Assembly (NCBI RefSeq): GCF_029278565.1 | Contig: NZ_CP119559.1 | Coordinates: 1,674,001 to 1,738,000 of the forward strand | Direction of reading: 5' to 3' | DNA length: 64,000 nt | Source of the DNA: Haloarcula halophila | GTDB taxonomy: Archaea > Halobacteriota > Halobacteria > Halobacteriales > Haloarculaceae | Shown: positions 44,374 to 53,362 of the stretch, in pieces | Layout: every line of letters begins with the position of its first letter | Position numbering within the stretch: position 1 is the stretch's first letter | Notes under the pieces: model-generated | What the model saw: the letters and a program-made list of their open reading frames with translations, nothing else | What the model was told of the DNA's origin: nothing | Database searches by the model: none | Translations under genes and position numbers: made by a program

Positions 44374-45432
44374 TCAGGCGTTGCGGCCCGTGAGCGGGAC
44401 CACCACGTCGTCGTCCGGAGCGACGACGCCGCGGTCCCTGAACGATCGCAGCGCCGCCGTCGCCGTCGCACAGGTCGGCTCGACGTGGAGCCCCTCGGCA
44501 GCCAGTCGGTCGTGTGCGGCCCGGGTCGCCCGCTCGTCGACCGCGACAGCGTCACCGCCCGTGTCCTCGATGGCCGCCCGGATCTGGTCGGCGCGTGCTG
44601 GCTCGCTGATCTGGATGCCGTCGGCCAGGTCGTTGTGGCTCGCGCTCCCCCCGTGGCGAGCGTCGGCGATGGGGCTGGCACCCGCCGCCTGTGCGCCCAG
44701 CAGTTTCGGGATCTCGTCGATCCAGCCGGCTCCTTCCAGCGCCCGGAACCCCTGATACGCGCCCAGAAACAGCGTCCCGTGACCCAGAGGCGTCACGACG
44801 GCGGCCGGGGCCGACCAGTCGCGCTGAGCGGCCAGTTCGTAGGCGACGGTCGCGGTCCCGGCGAAAAAGGCGGGGTTCCAGGCGTGGCTGGCGTAGTAGC
44901 CGTCCCCGGCCTCGACGGCCTCGAGACAGGCGTCGGTGACGGCCTGCCGGTCGCCCTCGACGGCGACGACCTCGGCGCCGGTGCGTTCGATCCGCCGGCG
45001 CTTCCCCGCTTTCGCGTCGGCGGGAACGTAGATCTCGGCGTCGATACCGGCACGTGCAGCGTAGCTGGCGACGGCAAGCCCGGCGTTCCCGGAAGAATCC
45101 TCCAGGACACGGTCTGCGCCGACAGCCTGTGCCTCGGCGACCACCGTCGCCGCGCCGCGGTCCTTGAAACTCCCCGTCGGGTGGAGGAACTCCAGTTTGA
45201 ACGTCGCGTCCCAGTCGGGGGCGTCGACGAGCGGCGTCCACCCCTCGCCCAGCGTCACCCGTTCGTCCATCGGCAGGAGGTCCTCGAAGGCCCAGATGCC
45301 CGCGTCGCGGTCGAAGTCGGTGGGTTCGCCATCGGAGGCTGGCGGGTCGGCGTAGTCCAGTGCGTGGCCACAGTCACAGCGCCAGGGCCGGTCGCGGGGG
45401 TACTCCCGACCACAGGCCTCGCAGTGTCGCAT
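44374..45432 (-). CDS. threonine synthase-like PLP enzyme
   Basis: A 352-residue fold-type II PLP enzyme. An N-terminal zinc-ribbon-like start (CEAC at 4-7 and RCDCG at 18-22) precedes TLGEGWTPLV, and the PLP lysine is in PTGSFKDRGA (Lys90). SSGNAGLAVASYAARAG and LGHGTLFLGAYQGF follow. This layout is that of archaeal threonine synthase paralogues. It makes threonine from O-phosphohomoserine if it is the true ThrC; a second genomic copy cannot be excluded. Start at 45432 removes an unlikely 43-codon extension. Confidence 0.85.
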   Translation of the reverse strand: MRHCEACGREYPRDRPWRCDCGHALDYADPPASDGEPTDFDRDAGIWAFEDLLPMDERVTLGEGWTPLVDAPDWDATFKLEFLHPTGSFKDRGAATVVAEAQAVGADRVLEDSSGNAGLAVASYAARAGIDAEIYVPADAKAGKRRRIERTGAEVVAVEGDRQAVTDACLEAVEAGDGYYASHAWNPAFFAGTATVAYELAAQRDWSAPAAVVTPLGHGTLFLGAYQGFRALEGAGWIDEIPKLLGAQAAGASPIADARHGGSASHNDLADGIQISEPARADQIRAAIEDTGGDAVAVDERATRAAHDRLAAEGLHVEPTCATATAALRSFRDRGVVAPDDDVVVPLTGRNA

Positions 45433-45681
45433 AGCGGCAGTGGGGCGGCGAGTCATCAAAAGGTGGTGGTCACGACGGCGCTCCCGTGGCCGTGAGCGAG
45501 TGGCGCGACGACAGTCGCGCCCGAGCGAAGGCGAAGAAGGCCAGGGATGAATCGGGAGCATACCGCGAGCGGTTTCACGCGAATCGCGCCGCGATTCGCG
45601 CCTTTTTCCCCACGTTTTCGCAATGGGGGGTGCCCGCAGCGAGCAGCGCGAGCGAGGACACCCCCCGAAGGAAAAAGTGGG
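45433..45681. other. intergenic region with two strong hairpins
   Basis: GCGAATCGCG (45579-45588) and CGCGATTCGC (45590-45599) form an exact dyad, followed on the plus strand by CCTTTTTCC. A second dyad pairs GGGGGGTG near 45625 with CACCCCCC near 45659. On the minus strand CTTTTTCC (about 45672-45677) lies soon after the stop of the upstream desuccinylase-like gene and can serve as an oligo-T terminator. Confidence 0.55.
45579..45607 (+). terminator. hairpin followed by T-run
   Basis: A 10-base dyad with a one-base centre, then TTTTT, resembles an intrinsic terminator on the plus strand, although both flanking genes are on the minus strand. It may instead insulate against antisense transcription or be a repeat-family member. 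Confidence 0.35.
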
Positions 45682-46638
45682 TCAGTAAGTATCGATGTCG
45701 GTCCCGACCGAACAGACGTACTCCCCGGTCGCGACCTGTGGGAGGCGGCGCGACCGCCAGAAGATCCCCGAGGAGTCGGCGGTGATCGTCGCCTTCTCCT
45801 GGCCGAAGACGTCGGTGATCTCGAACAGCGGCTCGCCACGGGAGACACGCTCGCCCAGGTCGGCCTGGAAGTCGACGAGGCCGCCGGAGGGGGCACCGTA
45901 CTGTTCGAAGCCGCTGGCGCGGGTCTGTGGCGTGGGGCTGTAGTGGCCGTCCAGGAAGTCGTAGTAGGTGAGGACGTTGAAGACGCCGTCGACGCCTTTC
46001 CGGATCGAGTCCTCGTCCCAGCCGACACAGCCGCCCAGTTCCGGATCGATCGTCGGGACGCCCTCGTCGGGGGCCGCGCGAGCGAGTTGGCCGTCGGGTC
46101 CTTTCTGGTCGAGGATGTGGCCACAGCCGAATACTTTCGCGAGTTCGAGACACTCGCTGTGGAGCCGATGGCGGGTGCCACACCGGACGCGACATTCCTC
46201 GATCATCCGCGAGGTCGATCCCTGATGGAGGTCGACCACGTAATCGGCGCTGATCGCGGCGTCGAAGGTCGCGGCGGCGATTCGCTCGCTGGAGGTGCCG
46301 GTGTCGTCACCGGGGTAGGCCCGGTTCATCTTCGTGTCGTCGATAGGGTTGCGGTGCTCGGCGACCTGGAAGGCGTGGTAGTTGACGATGCCACAGACCA
46401 GGATCGTGCCGGCGATCTCCGAGGGGTCCAGCCGGGGGAGCACCCGCTGGACGACGCCGACGCCGTTGAGTTCGTCGCCGTCGCTCGCAGCCTGGATGTA
46501 GAGTGTCTTCCCGCCGGCGGCGCCGTTGACCACGGCGACCGGGAGTCCGACGGAACTCCCGTCGCGAGTCTCGCCCACCTCCAGCCGTCCCGTATCCATC
46601 TCACCGGGGACGGCACTCGCCGTACCGAAACGTACCAT
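45682..46638 (-). CDS. succinylglutamate desuccinylase / aspartoacylase family protein
   Basis: A 318-residue zinc carboxypeptidase-like protein. Probable metal and active-site blocks are VNYHAFQVAEHRNPIDDTKMNRAYPG, ADYVVDLHQGS and PTIDPELGG (Glu as general base). The C-terminal half adds a lipoyl/barrel-sandwich-like end (GLVDFQADLGERVSRGEPLF) common in the AstE/AspA family. Substrate is unknown; deacylation of an N-acyl amino acid is the family reaction. Transcribed leftward, probably alone. Confidence 0.85.
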   Translation of the reverse strand: MVRFGTASAVPGEMDTGRLEVGETRDGSSVGLPVAVVNGAAGGKTLYIQAASDGDELNGVGVVQRVLPRLDPSEIAGTILVCGIVNYHAFQVAEHRNPIDDTKMNRAYPGDDTGTSSERIAAATFDAAISADYVVDLHQGSTSRMIEECRVRCGTRHRLHSECLELAKVFGCGHILDQKGPDGQLARAAPDEGVPTIDPELGGCVGWDEDSIRKGVDGVFNVLTYYDFLDGHYSPTPQTRASGFEQYGAPSGGLVDFQADLGERVSRGEPLFEITDVFGQEKATITADSSGIFWRSRRLPQVATGEYVCSVGTDIDTY

Positions 46639-46732
46639 TGTCCGATTCGTTCGGCCTGTGTGCCTTTACTGGTTCGGATTCCGGCCGGCTCGGACCGACG
46701 CCGTCTTGAACGGAGCGACCCTACCGGCGGGC

Positions 46733-46996
46733 GTGGCAGACCGCGAGCAACCCAGCGGCCGGGCCGCGATGGTACAGGCGCTGAACGTCCCGCGGAACGC
46801 GAAACTCGGGTTCGGGTTCGCACTCGTGGTGACCGGGCTCGTCTTCGCGACGTTCGTCCTGCCGGGGACCGGTCGGCCGGCGTACCTCTATCTCGCCCTG
46901 GCGTTCGTCCTGGCGATGTCGCTGGGCGGGCTGACGACGGCCGTGCTCACGATCGGTTCGGCGGTCCGGTTGGCACGGCGGGACAGTCCGGAGTAA
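46733..46996 (+). CDS. small two- or three-helix membrane protein
   Basis: An 87-residue protein if the GTG at 46733 is used (ADREQPSGRAAM), or 75 residues from the ATG at 46769. I prefer the GTG because the following residues look coding and the usual haloarchaeal relatives have a short polar lead before ALNVPRNAKLG. It has three hydrophobic segments and a basic end (RLARRDSPE). The function is unknown. Confidence 0.6.
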   Translation: MADREQPSGRAAMVQALNVPRNAKLGFGFALVVTGLVFATFVLPGTGRPAYLYLALAFVLAMSLGGLTTAVLTIGSAVRLARRDSPE

Positions 46997-47053
46997 ACGG
47001 TGGAGCCGGCGATCGACCCGGGATTTTACTCCCCAGCGCCGACAGCACGCGGT

Positions 47054-47428
47054 ATGGACAGAGCCCTCCCGCTCGCGGTCCTCGTCGGCCTCGCAGTCGG
47101 TACCGTCGTCACACAGGTACTCGACGCCGGATGGTACCTCGCCCTCGGGACGATCCCGTTGTACGTCGGATGGAGTTACTTCGCGGTCAGCTACCCCGAC
47201 ACGCTCCGTGCGAGCGTGTTCTCGTTCGACCGGCGTGCCGACAGTCTCGGCTACGCGGCGGGCGTCTTCGGGCTCAGTATCACGGCACTGGCGATCGGCC
47301 ACGCGGCCGGCGGGAGCGGGCAGATCGCACCCGAAGTGGTCGTCGCCGTCTTCGGTATCATCGGGTTCATGTACACGCTCGCAGCCGTCCTGGCCGTCGA
47401 ACCCGGCGTAGTGAACGTCGACCGCTGA
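47054..47428 (+). CDS. four-helix membrane protein, unknown function
   Basis: A 124-residue protein with hydrophobic segments at about 4-22, 27-47, 66-84 and 92-114 and the polar loop SFDRRADSLG. The ATG at 47054 is preferred; ATTTTAC about 22 bases upstream can be its TATA box. It follows the previous small membrane gene in the same direction and ends three bases before the convergent TrkA_C gene. Confidence 0.6.
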   Translation: MDRALPLAVLVGLAVGTVVTQVLDAGWYLALGTIPLYVGWSYFAVSYPDTLRASVFSFDRRADSLGYAAGVFGLSITALAIGHAAGGSGQIAPEVVVAVFGIIGFMYTLAAVLAVEPGVVNVDR

Positions 47429-47431
47429 GTC

Positions 47432-48652
47432 CTAGCCGCCGGCTAACTCCGCGAACCGCTCGGCGCCGGTACGGGTCCCCTTCGCGATGACGACATCGCC
47501 GGCCTGGAGCGGCGTCTCCGGGCCGGGCGAGACGACCCAGTCGCCGCCCTCGCGGCCGGTCCGGTCGCTCTGGTTGCTCGGCCGTCGAATGGCGATGATC
47601 CGCATCCCCGTCGCCGTCTTGATCGCCTGCTCGCCGATAGTGTCGCCGGCGAAGTCGCTCGATGCGGCGATGGTCGCCTGCGTGATGATCTCGTCGGATT
47701 CCTGGACCGCCTCGGCGACGACCGGATGGGTCGAGAGCCCCCGGAGGACGCCTTCGCTCATCTCCAAGGCGGCGTCGGAGATGACCTCCGTCGAGCGGGC
47801 CAGGTGGACCAGCCCGCGTAGCGAGACCGGGTCGTCGCTGTCCCCTGCTGCCCGGAGGACCCAGGCTTCGAACCGGGACTGGAGGGCGTCGACCTCGGCT
47901 TCGAGTTCGACGACCTCCTCGGCGACGGCCTCGCTGTCGAACAGCACCGCCCCGTAGGCCAGATCGACCGCCAGTTCCGCCATGTCTTTCATCAGGACGA
48001 TCGAGGAGACAGCCCGGTCGAGATCCTGGGCCGCCCGCTCCGGTGGCTCGGGCGGTTCGTACTCCTCGCCCGTGGCGTCCCGGTACACCTCGGTGACGCC
48101 GGACTCGGGACCGCGGAACAACACGACATCACCGGCCTCGATCGCCGTCTCTCGATCGGGGTTGAGGAGCCAGTCGCCCTGTCGGCGGATCGCCAGCGCG
48201 CGGACGCCGGTCTCGGTCTCTAAGTTCAACGTACCCAGCGTCTCGCCGGCCAGCGGGGAGTCGGCCGCGACCGTCGCACGGACGAGCGTTTCTAAGGCCT
48301 CGGGGAGCGCCGCCCGCATCGTGTCGGGGAGGCCGATATCTTCGAGGACGATCTTCGCGATGTCGCCGGCGGCGTCGCTGATCTTCTCGGCGGCACCGAC
48401 CATCCCCAGAACCGGCGCCAGTGCCTCCGCGTCCTCGGTCGACCGACAGGCCATCAGAAGGCTCATCCGCGCCCGCAACTGGAGGACGTCCATCTTCTCT
48501 TCGAGTTCCAAGACCTCCGCGGCGACGTCGTCGCTGCCCAGCAGCACCGCCGAGTACGAGAGGTCGATGAGCAACTCCGCGGTGTCTTTCATCTCGGACA
48601 GCACCGACTTGACGCTGACCGGCTCGTACTCGACCGACACTGTCGGGTCCAT
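47432..48652 (-). CDS. tandem PhoU-like / TrkA_C regulatory protein
   Basis: A 406-residue soluble protein built from two similar halves. Each has a PhoU-like helical part (MKDTAELLIDLSYSAVLLGS at about 20 and MKDMAELAVDLAYGAVLFDS at about 227) followed by a TrkA_C/RCK_C domain ending in a GDVVLFRG or GDVVIAKG turn. Such proteins gate potassium or other cation transporters on binding a small ligand such as cyclic di-AMP or a nucleotide. No membrane part is encoded next to it; the partner is probably elsewhere. Start at 48652 removes a 59-codon open extension. Confidence 0.85.
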   Translation of the reverse strand: MDPTVSVEYEPVSVKSVLSEMKDTAELLIDLSYSAVLLGSDDVAAEVLELEEKMDVLQLRARMSLLMACRSTEDAEALAPVLGMVGAAEKISDAAGDIAKIVLEDIGLPDTMRAALPEALETLVRATVAADSPLAGETLGTLNLETETGVRALAIRRQGDWLLNPDRETAIEAGDVVLFRGPESGVTEVYRDATGEEYEPPEPPERAAQDLDRAVSSIVLMKDMAELAVDLAYGAVLFDSEAVAEEVVELEAEVDALQSRFEAWVLRAAGDSDDPVSLRGLVHLARSTEVISDAALEMSEGVLRGLSTHPVVAEAVQESDEIITQATIAASSDFAGDTIGEQAIKTATGMRIIAIRRPSNQSDRTGREGGDWVVSPGPETPLQAGDVVIAKGTRTGAERFAELAGG

Positions 48653-48898
48653 GCCCGGCGGTTCGGCACCACCGGCTAAAAGCGTTGACCACACCGATAC
48701 CGAGCGGTGAACAGCCGGTCCTGTGAGGCGCTGTCGCCCACCGCTGTGGCCGGTCGGACAATTACTGGCCGGAAGAGTTGTGGTGTTCAATATATCACCG
48801 AGTATCCTGGACGTTCTCCAACTCACCAACAGTCAGATGTGTGACATTGGCGGCTAGAAAGAAAATGTTTTTCCCGGCAGGTCGGGAACCCACAGCGT

Positions 48899-50044
48899 AT
48901 GTCTGACGACCTCAAGAAGGGGCTCGAAGGTGTCCTTGTCGCCGAGTCCAGTCTCAGCATGATCGACGGCGATGCTGGCAGACTGGTCTACCGGGGCTAC
49001 ACCATCGAGGATCTCGCGAACGGCGCCAGCTACGAAGAGGTGCTGTACCTGCTCTGGCACGGTCACCTCCCGAACGCCGAGCAACTCGCGGCCTTCGAGG
49101 ACGCGATGGCCGAGGAACGCGAGGTCGACGACGACGTACTCGATACCGTCCGCCAGTTGGCCGAAGCGGACGAGAACCCGATGGCCGCGCTGCGAACCGC
49201 CGTCTCGATGCTGTCCGGGTACGACCCCGCGCCCGAGGACGCCGAGCCGACCGACGAGGAAGTCAACCTCGCCAAGGGCCGTCGCATCACCGCGAAGATG
49301 CCGACGATCGTCGCGGCGTTTACCCGTATCCGGGACGGCGAAGAGCCGGTCGAACCCCGCGAGGACCTGGATCACGCAGCGAACTTCCTCTACATGCTCA
49401 ACGGCGAGGAACCCGACGACGTGCTGGCCGACGTTTTCGACCAGGCGCTCGTCCTCCACGCCGACCACGGATTCAACGCCTCGACGTTCTCGGCGATCGT
49501 CACGGCGTCGACGCTGTCGGACGTCCACAGCGCCGTCACGTCGGCCATCGGCACCCTGAAAGGCCCGCTCCACGGCGGCGCCAACCAGGACGTCATGGAG
49601 ATGCTCAAGGAGGTCGACGACGCCGACTCCGACCCGCTGGACTGGGTCAAGAACGCCCTCGACGAAGGTCGTCGCGTCTCCGGGTTCGGCCACCGCGTCT
49701 ACAACGTCAAGGACCCGCGTGCGAAGATCCTCGGCGAGCGCTCGAAGGAACTCGGCGAGGCCGCCGGCTCCCTGAACTGGTACGAGATGTCCACGACCAT
49801 CGAGGACTACCTCATGGAAGAGAAGGGGCTGGCCCCGAACGTCGACTTCTACTCGGCGTCGACGTACTACCAGATGGGGATCCCCATCGACATCTACACC
49901 CCTATCTTCGCGATGTCCCGCGTCGGTGGCTGGGTCGCCCACGTCCTAGAATACATCGAAGACAACCGCCTCATCCGGCCCCGTGCCCGCTACACCGGCG
50001 CCGACCCCGACGAGACCGAGTTCGTCCCGATCGGCGAGCGGTAG
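48899..50044 (+). CDS. citZ: citrate synthase
   Basis: A 381-residue type I citrate synthase with all catalytic residues: His225 in GPLHGGAN, His265 in FGHRVYN and Asp316 in PNVDFYS. ALVLHADHGFNAS and SLSMIDGDAGRLVYRGY are further family blocks. It condenses acetyl-CoA and oxaloacetate at the entry of the citric acid cycle. Haloarchaeal enzymes of this short form are homodimers. The 246-base upstream region has CAATATATC near 48789 and AAAGAAAATGTTTTT near 48860 as possible promoter parts. Confidence 0.96.
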   Translation: MSDDLKKGLEGVLVAESSLSMIDGDAGRLVYRGYTIEDLANGASYEEVLYLLWHGHLPNAEQLAAFEDAMAEEREVDDDVLDTVRQLAEADENPMAALRTAVSMLSGYDPAPEDAEPTDEEVNLAKGRRITAKMPTIVAAFTRIRDGEEPVEPREDLDHAANFLYMLNGEEPDDVLADVFDQALVLHADHGFNASTFSAIVTASTLSDVHSAVTSAIGTLKGPLHGGANQDVMEMLKEVDDADSDPLDWVKNALDEGRRVSGFGHRVYNVKDPRAKILGERSKELGEAAGSLNWYEMSTTIEDYLMEEKGLAPNVDFYSASTYYQMGIPIDIYTPIFAMSRVGGWVAHVLEYIEDNRLIRPRARYTGADPDETEFVPIGER

Positions 50045-50209
50045 ACGGCTTCGGTTGTTACGGTTTTCAGCTAGTCGGTAGCTCCTGGTTCGGTATCTCG
50101 GAGAAGAGAGCGAGGGGCACCTGCGGGCGTTTCCCGGCGGTACTGTGGCCGTGAGCAGCGAGTGGTTCCCATAGCGCCGCAGGCCCGAGGCAACCCCGCT
50201 TAAAAGTGA
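50045..50209. other. intergenic region between convergent genes
   Basis: 165 bases between the citrate synthase stop and the end of the potassium channel gene. No gene seen. GGTTTTC near 50071 and TTAAAA near 50199 are possible termination tracts. Confidence 0.4.
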
Positions 50210-51871
50210 TCACGAGAACAACTCGCGGAACCGCGTCACCCCGGCGTCAGTGCCGGCGACGACGAGTTCGTCGCCCCGGCGGATGTCCACGTCCGGCCCC
50301 AGATCGGTGAGGACGTCTCCGTTGCGTTCGACGGCGATGACCGTACAGCCGGTCCGCGAGCGGATGTCGGCCTCGCCAAGCGTCGTCCCGGCCAGGCCGT
50401 CAGCAGTCGTCCGGACCACCTCGACCTGCTGGTCCATCGAGATGACGTCTTCCTCACGGAGGATCGTCGAGGCGAGCATCCGGCCGCTGACCGTCGCCAG
50501 CGAGAGGACGTAGTCGGCCCCCGCGCGGTAGATCTTCTGGACGTTCTCCGTTCCCTCGGCTCGGGCGATGATCTCCACGTTGGGGTTCAGATCCCGGACG
50601 ACCAGCGTCGCGAACTCGGTGTCGGTGTCGTTCGAGAGCGCGAGGATGACCGTCCGGGCGTCCTCGACGCCGACGGCTCGGAGGTCGTCCGGTTCGGTGG
50701 CGTCACCGACGACATCGACGGACGGTTTCTCCTGGCGGTCAAGGACAGTGTAGGGAACACCCCCCGAGGCGAACTCACGACAGATCGTCTGGCCGACCTC
50801 GCCGTAGCCGACGACGACAGTCTCGCCCGCGCGGTACTGCCGGACGTTCGAGAGGGTCATCGTCTTGAGTTGCTCCAGTTGGGACTCGGTGCCCGAGACG
50901 AGCAGGACAGTGCTCCCGTCGAGTTCGGCGTCGGGGGAGGGGGGACTCTGGAACTGGCCGCGGAACCACGCCCCGATGACGTTGACGCCAGTTTCCTCGC
51001 GGATACCGCTGTCGGCCAGGGTCGTCCCGACGAGGGCGCTCCCGCGGTGGACCGGTAGTTCGGCGATGTCGAAGTCCTCGCCGAGTTCGATCGAGTCCCC
51101 CAGCGTCGTCGAGACGCCGGTCGTCACTTTCCCCGCGAGGCTCCGCCCGAGGATGCCACGCGGCGAGAGGACCACGTCGGCACCGGCGAGTTCGTGGTAG
51201 CGCTCGCGGTCGGGTTCCTCGACGACGCTGATGGTCCGTACCGTCTCGTCGACCTCGCGAGCCGTGAGGACGATGCTGGTGTTGACCTGGTCGGAGTCGT
51301 CGGCCACGAGCGCGCGGGCCGACGGGAGCCCAGCGTGTTCCAGCCCTTCGACGGACTGGGGATCGGCGTGGATAACGTGGTATCCCTCGCCGTGGAGGGT
51401 GTTTGCCGTCTCCCGGTCGGGTTCGACGATCACGTAGTCGACGTCCCAGGACTCCAGTTCCGTGACGAGCGTCTCGCCCCGCGGTGTGAACGTACAGATG
51501 ACGATGTGGCTGCTGAGGTCCTCCTCGACAGCAGTCGGAGCAGTCGTCTCCATGGCCTCCTCGAACAGCGGAAAGAGGAGGACGGGCAACGCGAGGAAGA
51601 TGAGGACCACGCCCGTGACGTCCATCAGGATGACGAACACGCGCATCACGTCGGTGTCCCAGGGCGCGTCGGAACCGTACCCGGTCGTCGTGAACGTCTC
51701 GACGACGACCTGTAGCGAGTGGAGGAACTCGCGAGGCCGGTTCTCGAAGGCCGTCATCCCGTAATCGTAGGCGACTGCGTACGCCAGAATGACGCCGATC
51801 AGTCCAACGACGTACAGCACCGTCCGGCGTTGCCAGGTGTCCATCCACTCCCCGTTACTGGACGGAGCCAT
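50210..51871 (-). CDS. potassium channel with two RCK modules
   Basis: A 553-residue protein. Two membrane helices (about 18-38 and 78-102) flank a pore with the selectivity sequence TTTGYG (61-66). Then come two RCK units, each TrkA_N plus TrkA_C: residues about 118-335 and 345-553. The second keeps the dinucleotide motif VVVGYGEVGQTI; the first reads VICTFTPRGETL and has lost the glycine motif. It resembles MthK-like channels with a doubled gating ring in one chain. It is divergent from ilvA. Confidence 0.9.
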   Translation of the reverse strand: MAPSSNGEWMDTWQRRTVLYVVGLIGVILAYAVAYDYGMTAFENRPREFLHSLQVVVETFTTTGYGSDAPWDTDVMRVFVILMDVTGVVLIFLALPVLLFPLFEEAMETTAPTAVEEDLSSHIVICTFTPRGETLVTELESWDVDYVIVEPDRETANTLHGEGYHVIHADPQSVEGLEHAGLPSARALVADDSDQVNTSIVLTAREVDETVRTISVVEEPDRERYHELAGADVVLSPRGILGRSLAGKVTTGVSTTLGDSIELGEDFDIAELPVHRGSALVGTTLADSGIREETGVNVIGAWFRGQFQSPPSPDAELDGSTVLLVSGTESQLEQLKTMTLSNVRQYRAGETVVVGYGEVGQTICREFASGGVPYTVLDRQEKPSVDVVGDATEPDDLRAVGVEDARTVILALSNDTDTEFATLVVRDLNPNVEIIARAEGTENVQKIYRAGADYVLSLATVSGRMLASTILREEDVISMDQQVEVVRTTADGLAGTTLGEADIRSRTGCTVIAVERNGDVLTDLGPDVDIRRGDELVVAGTDAGVTRFRELFS

Positions 51872-52014
51872 ACCAGTGTTGGTACCGACGATCGACGGGA
51901 CAGATACTCTAAATTTGTGATAGATTGGCAGTCAGACGTGGGGCCGACGCCGGGCAGACACCACAAACACCGCCACCGTGTCTTGCAGTTTCACTTTCAC
52001 TCCGGTTCGACTGG

Positions 52015-52023
52015 TTTTATATC
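52015..52023 (+). promoter_or_regulatory. TATA box upstream of ilvA
   Basis: TTTTATATC lies 90 or more bases before the ilvA ATG, implying an unusually long leader of about 65 bases for a haloarchaeon. The leader holds the 20-codon open frame at 52044-52103. Confidence 0.5.
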
Positions 52024-52043
52024 ATCGGGTGTTCATACCTCGG

Positions 52044-52103
52044 ATGCAGTCACACGCTCTCCCCCTACGTTTTCCCGCAGGTCTAACACCCCACAGCGAG
52101 TAG
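52044..52103 (+). other. possible 19-residue leader ORF before ilvA
   Basis: ATG at 52044 opens a frame MQSHALPLRFPAGLTPHSE that stops eight bases before the ilvA start. It has three Leu and one Thr codon. No ribosome-binding site is visible and it could be chance. It is listed since leader peptides can control branched-chain amino acid genes. Confidence 0.2.
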
Positions 52104-52111
52104 CCCGTGCC

Positions 52112-53323
52112 ATGCTCTCCGTAGACGACGTGCTGGCGGCGCGTGACCGGGTCGCCGAGACCGCCCGGCACACGCCGCTGGACTACTCACACACGTTCTC
52201 GTCGATGACCGGCGCCGACGTGCATCTCAAACTCGAACTGTTCCAGCGTACCGGTGCGTTCAAGATCCGGGGAGCGACCAACCGTATCGCGACGCTCTCG
52301 GAGGCGGAGCGAGCGGCCGGCGTCGTGACCGCGAGCGCGGGCAACCACGCCCAGGGGGTCGCACTGGCGGCGACGCGGGCCGGCGTCGACTCGAAGATCG
52401 TGATGCCCGAACACGCCCCCATCTCGAAAGTCAAGGCCACACGGAACTACGGCGGCGAGGTCGTCCTCGCCGGCCAGGACTACGACGAGGCCGCCGAGCG
52501 CGCCCACGAGATCGAACGCGAGGAGGATCGGACCTACATCCACGCGTTCGACGACGAGACGGTGATGGCCGGCCAGGGCACCGTCGGACTGGAGATCTAC
52601 GAGGACCTCCCCGGCGTCGAGACGGTGGTGGTCCCCATCGGCGGCGGCGGACTCATCAGCGGTATCGCCACCGCGTTGAAAGGGAAGGACCCGGAGATCC
52701 GCGTCGTCGGCGTCCAGGCCGAGGGCGCAGCGAGCGTCCCCGAGTCGCTGGAACGTGGCGAGCGGGTCGTCCGGGACGAGGTCCGGACCATCGCGGACGG
52801 GATCGCCACGCGGACGGTAGGCGAGAAGACCTTCGAGATCATCGAGGAACGCGTCGACGAGGTGGTGACCGTCGACGACTCGGAGATCGCCGTCGCGCTG
52901 ACGACACTGCTCGAACGGTCGAAGATCATGGTCGAGGGTGCCGGCGCGGTCGCGCTGGCGGCGGTCCTCGAAGAGCGGTTCGACTACGCCGAGGACGAGA
53001 CGATCGTCCCGGCGCTGTGTGGGGGCAACATCGACCTGAACACGCTGACGAACGTCATCGTGCGCGGCCTGGTCGAGACGGGGCGGTACATCAAGATCAG
53101 GACGGTGCTAACCGACCATCCCGGCGCGCTCGAACACCTGGTCTCGGTACTCTCGGCCCAAGAGGTCAACATCTACGCCATCGAGCACGACCGGACCAGC
53201 CGCGACGTGGCGATGGACGACGCCGAGGTCGAACTGGACTTAGAGACCCGTGGTCCCGATCACGTCGAGGCCGTCCTCGCGGCGCTACGCGAGGAGGGCT
53301 ACCCCGTCGAAGTTCTCGTCTGA
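52112..53323 (+). CDS. ilvA: threonine ammonia-lyase
   Basis: A 403-residue fold-type II PLP enzyme. PLP Lys51 lies in RTGAFKIRGATN; TASAGNHAQGVALAA, IGGGGLISGIA and ALCGGNIDLN are further cofactor blocks. A C-terminal ACT domain (about 325-400, RTVLTDHPGALEHLVSVLS) suggests allosteric control. It deaminates threonine (or serine) to 2-oxobutyrate, releasing reactive enamine and imine intermediates. A decayed gene for RidA, the enzyme that clears those intermediates, follows directly. Confidence 0.93.
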   Translation: MLSVDDVLAARDRVAETARHTPLDYSHTFSSMTGADVHLKLELFQRTGAFKIRGATNRIATLSEAERAAGVVTASAGNHAQGVALAATRAGVDSKIVMPEHAPISKVKATRNYGGEVVLAGQDYDEAAERAHEIEREEDRTYIHAFDDETVMAGQGTVGLEIYEDLPGVETVVVPIGGGGLISGIATALKGKDPEIRVVGVQAEGAASVPESLERGERVVRDEVRTIADGIATRTVGEKTFEIIEERVDEVVTVDDSEIAVALTTLLERSKIMVEGAGAVALAAVLEERFDYAEDETIVPALCGGNIDLNTLTNVIVRGLVETGRYIKIRTVLTDHPGALEHLVSVLSAQEVNIYAIEHDRTSRDVAMDDAEVELDLETRGPDHVEAVLAALREEGYPVEVLV

Positions 53324-53362
53324 GCGGCGGTTTTTAAGCCGCTGGCGGTCACCGACTCCGGT

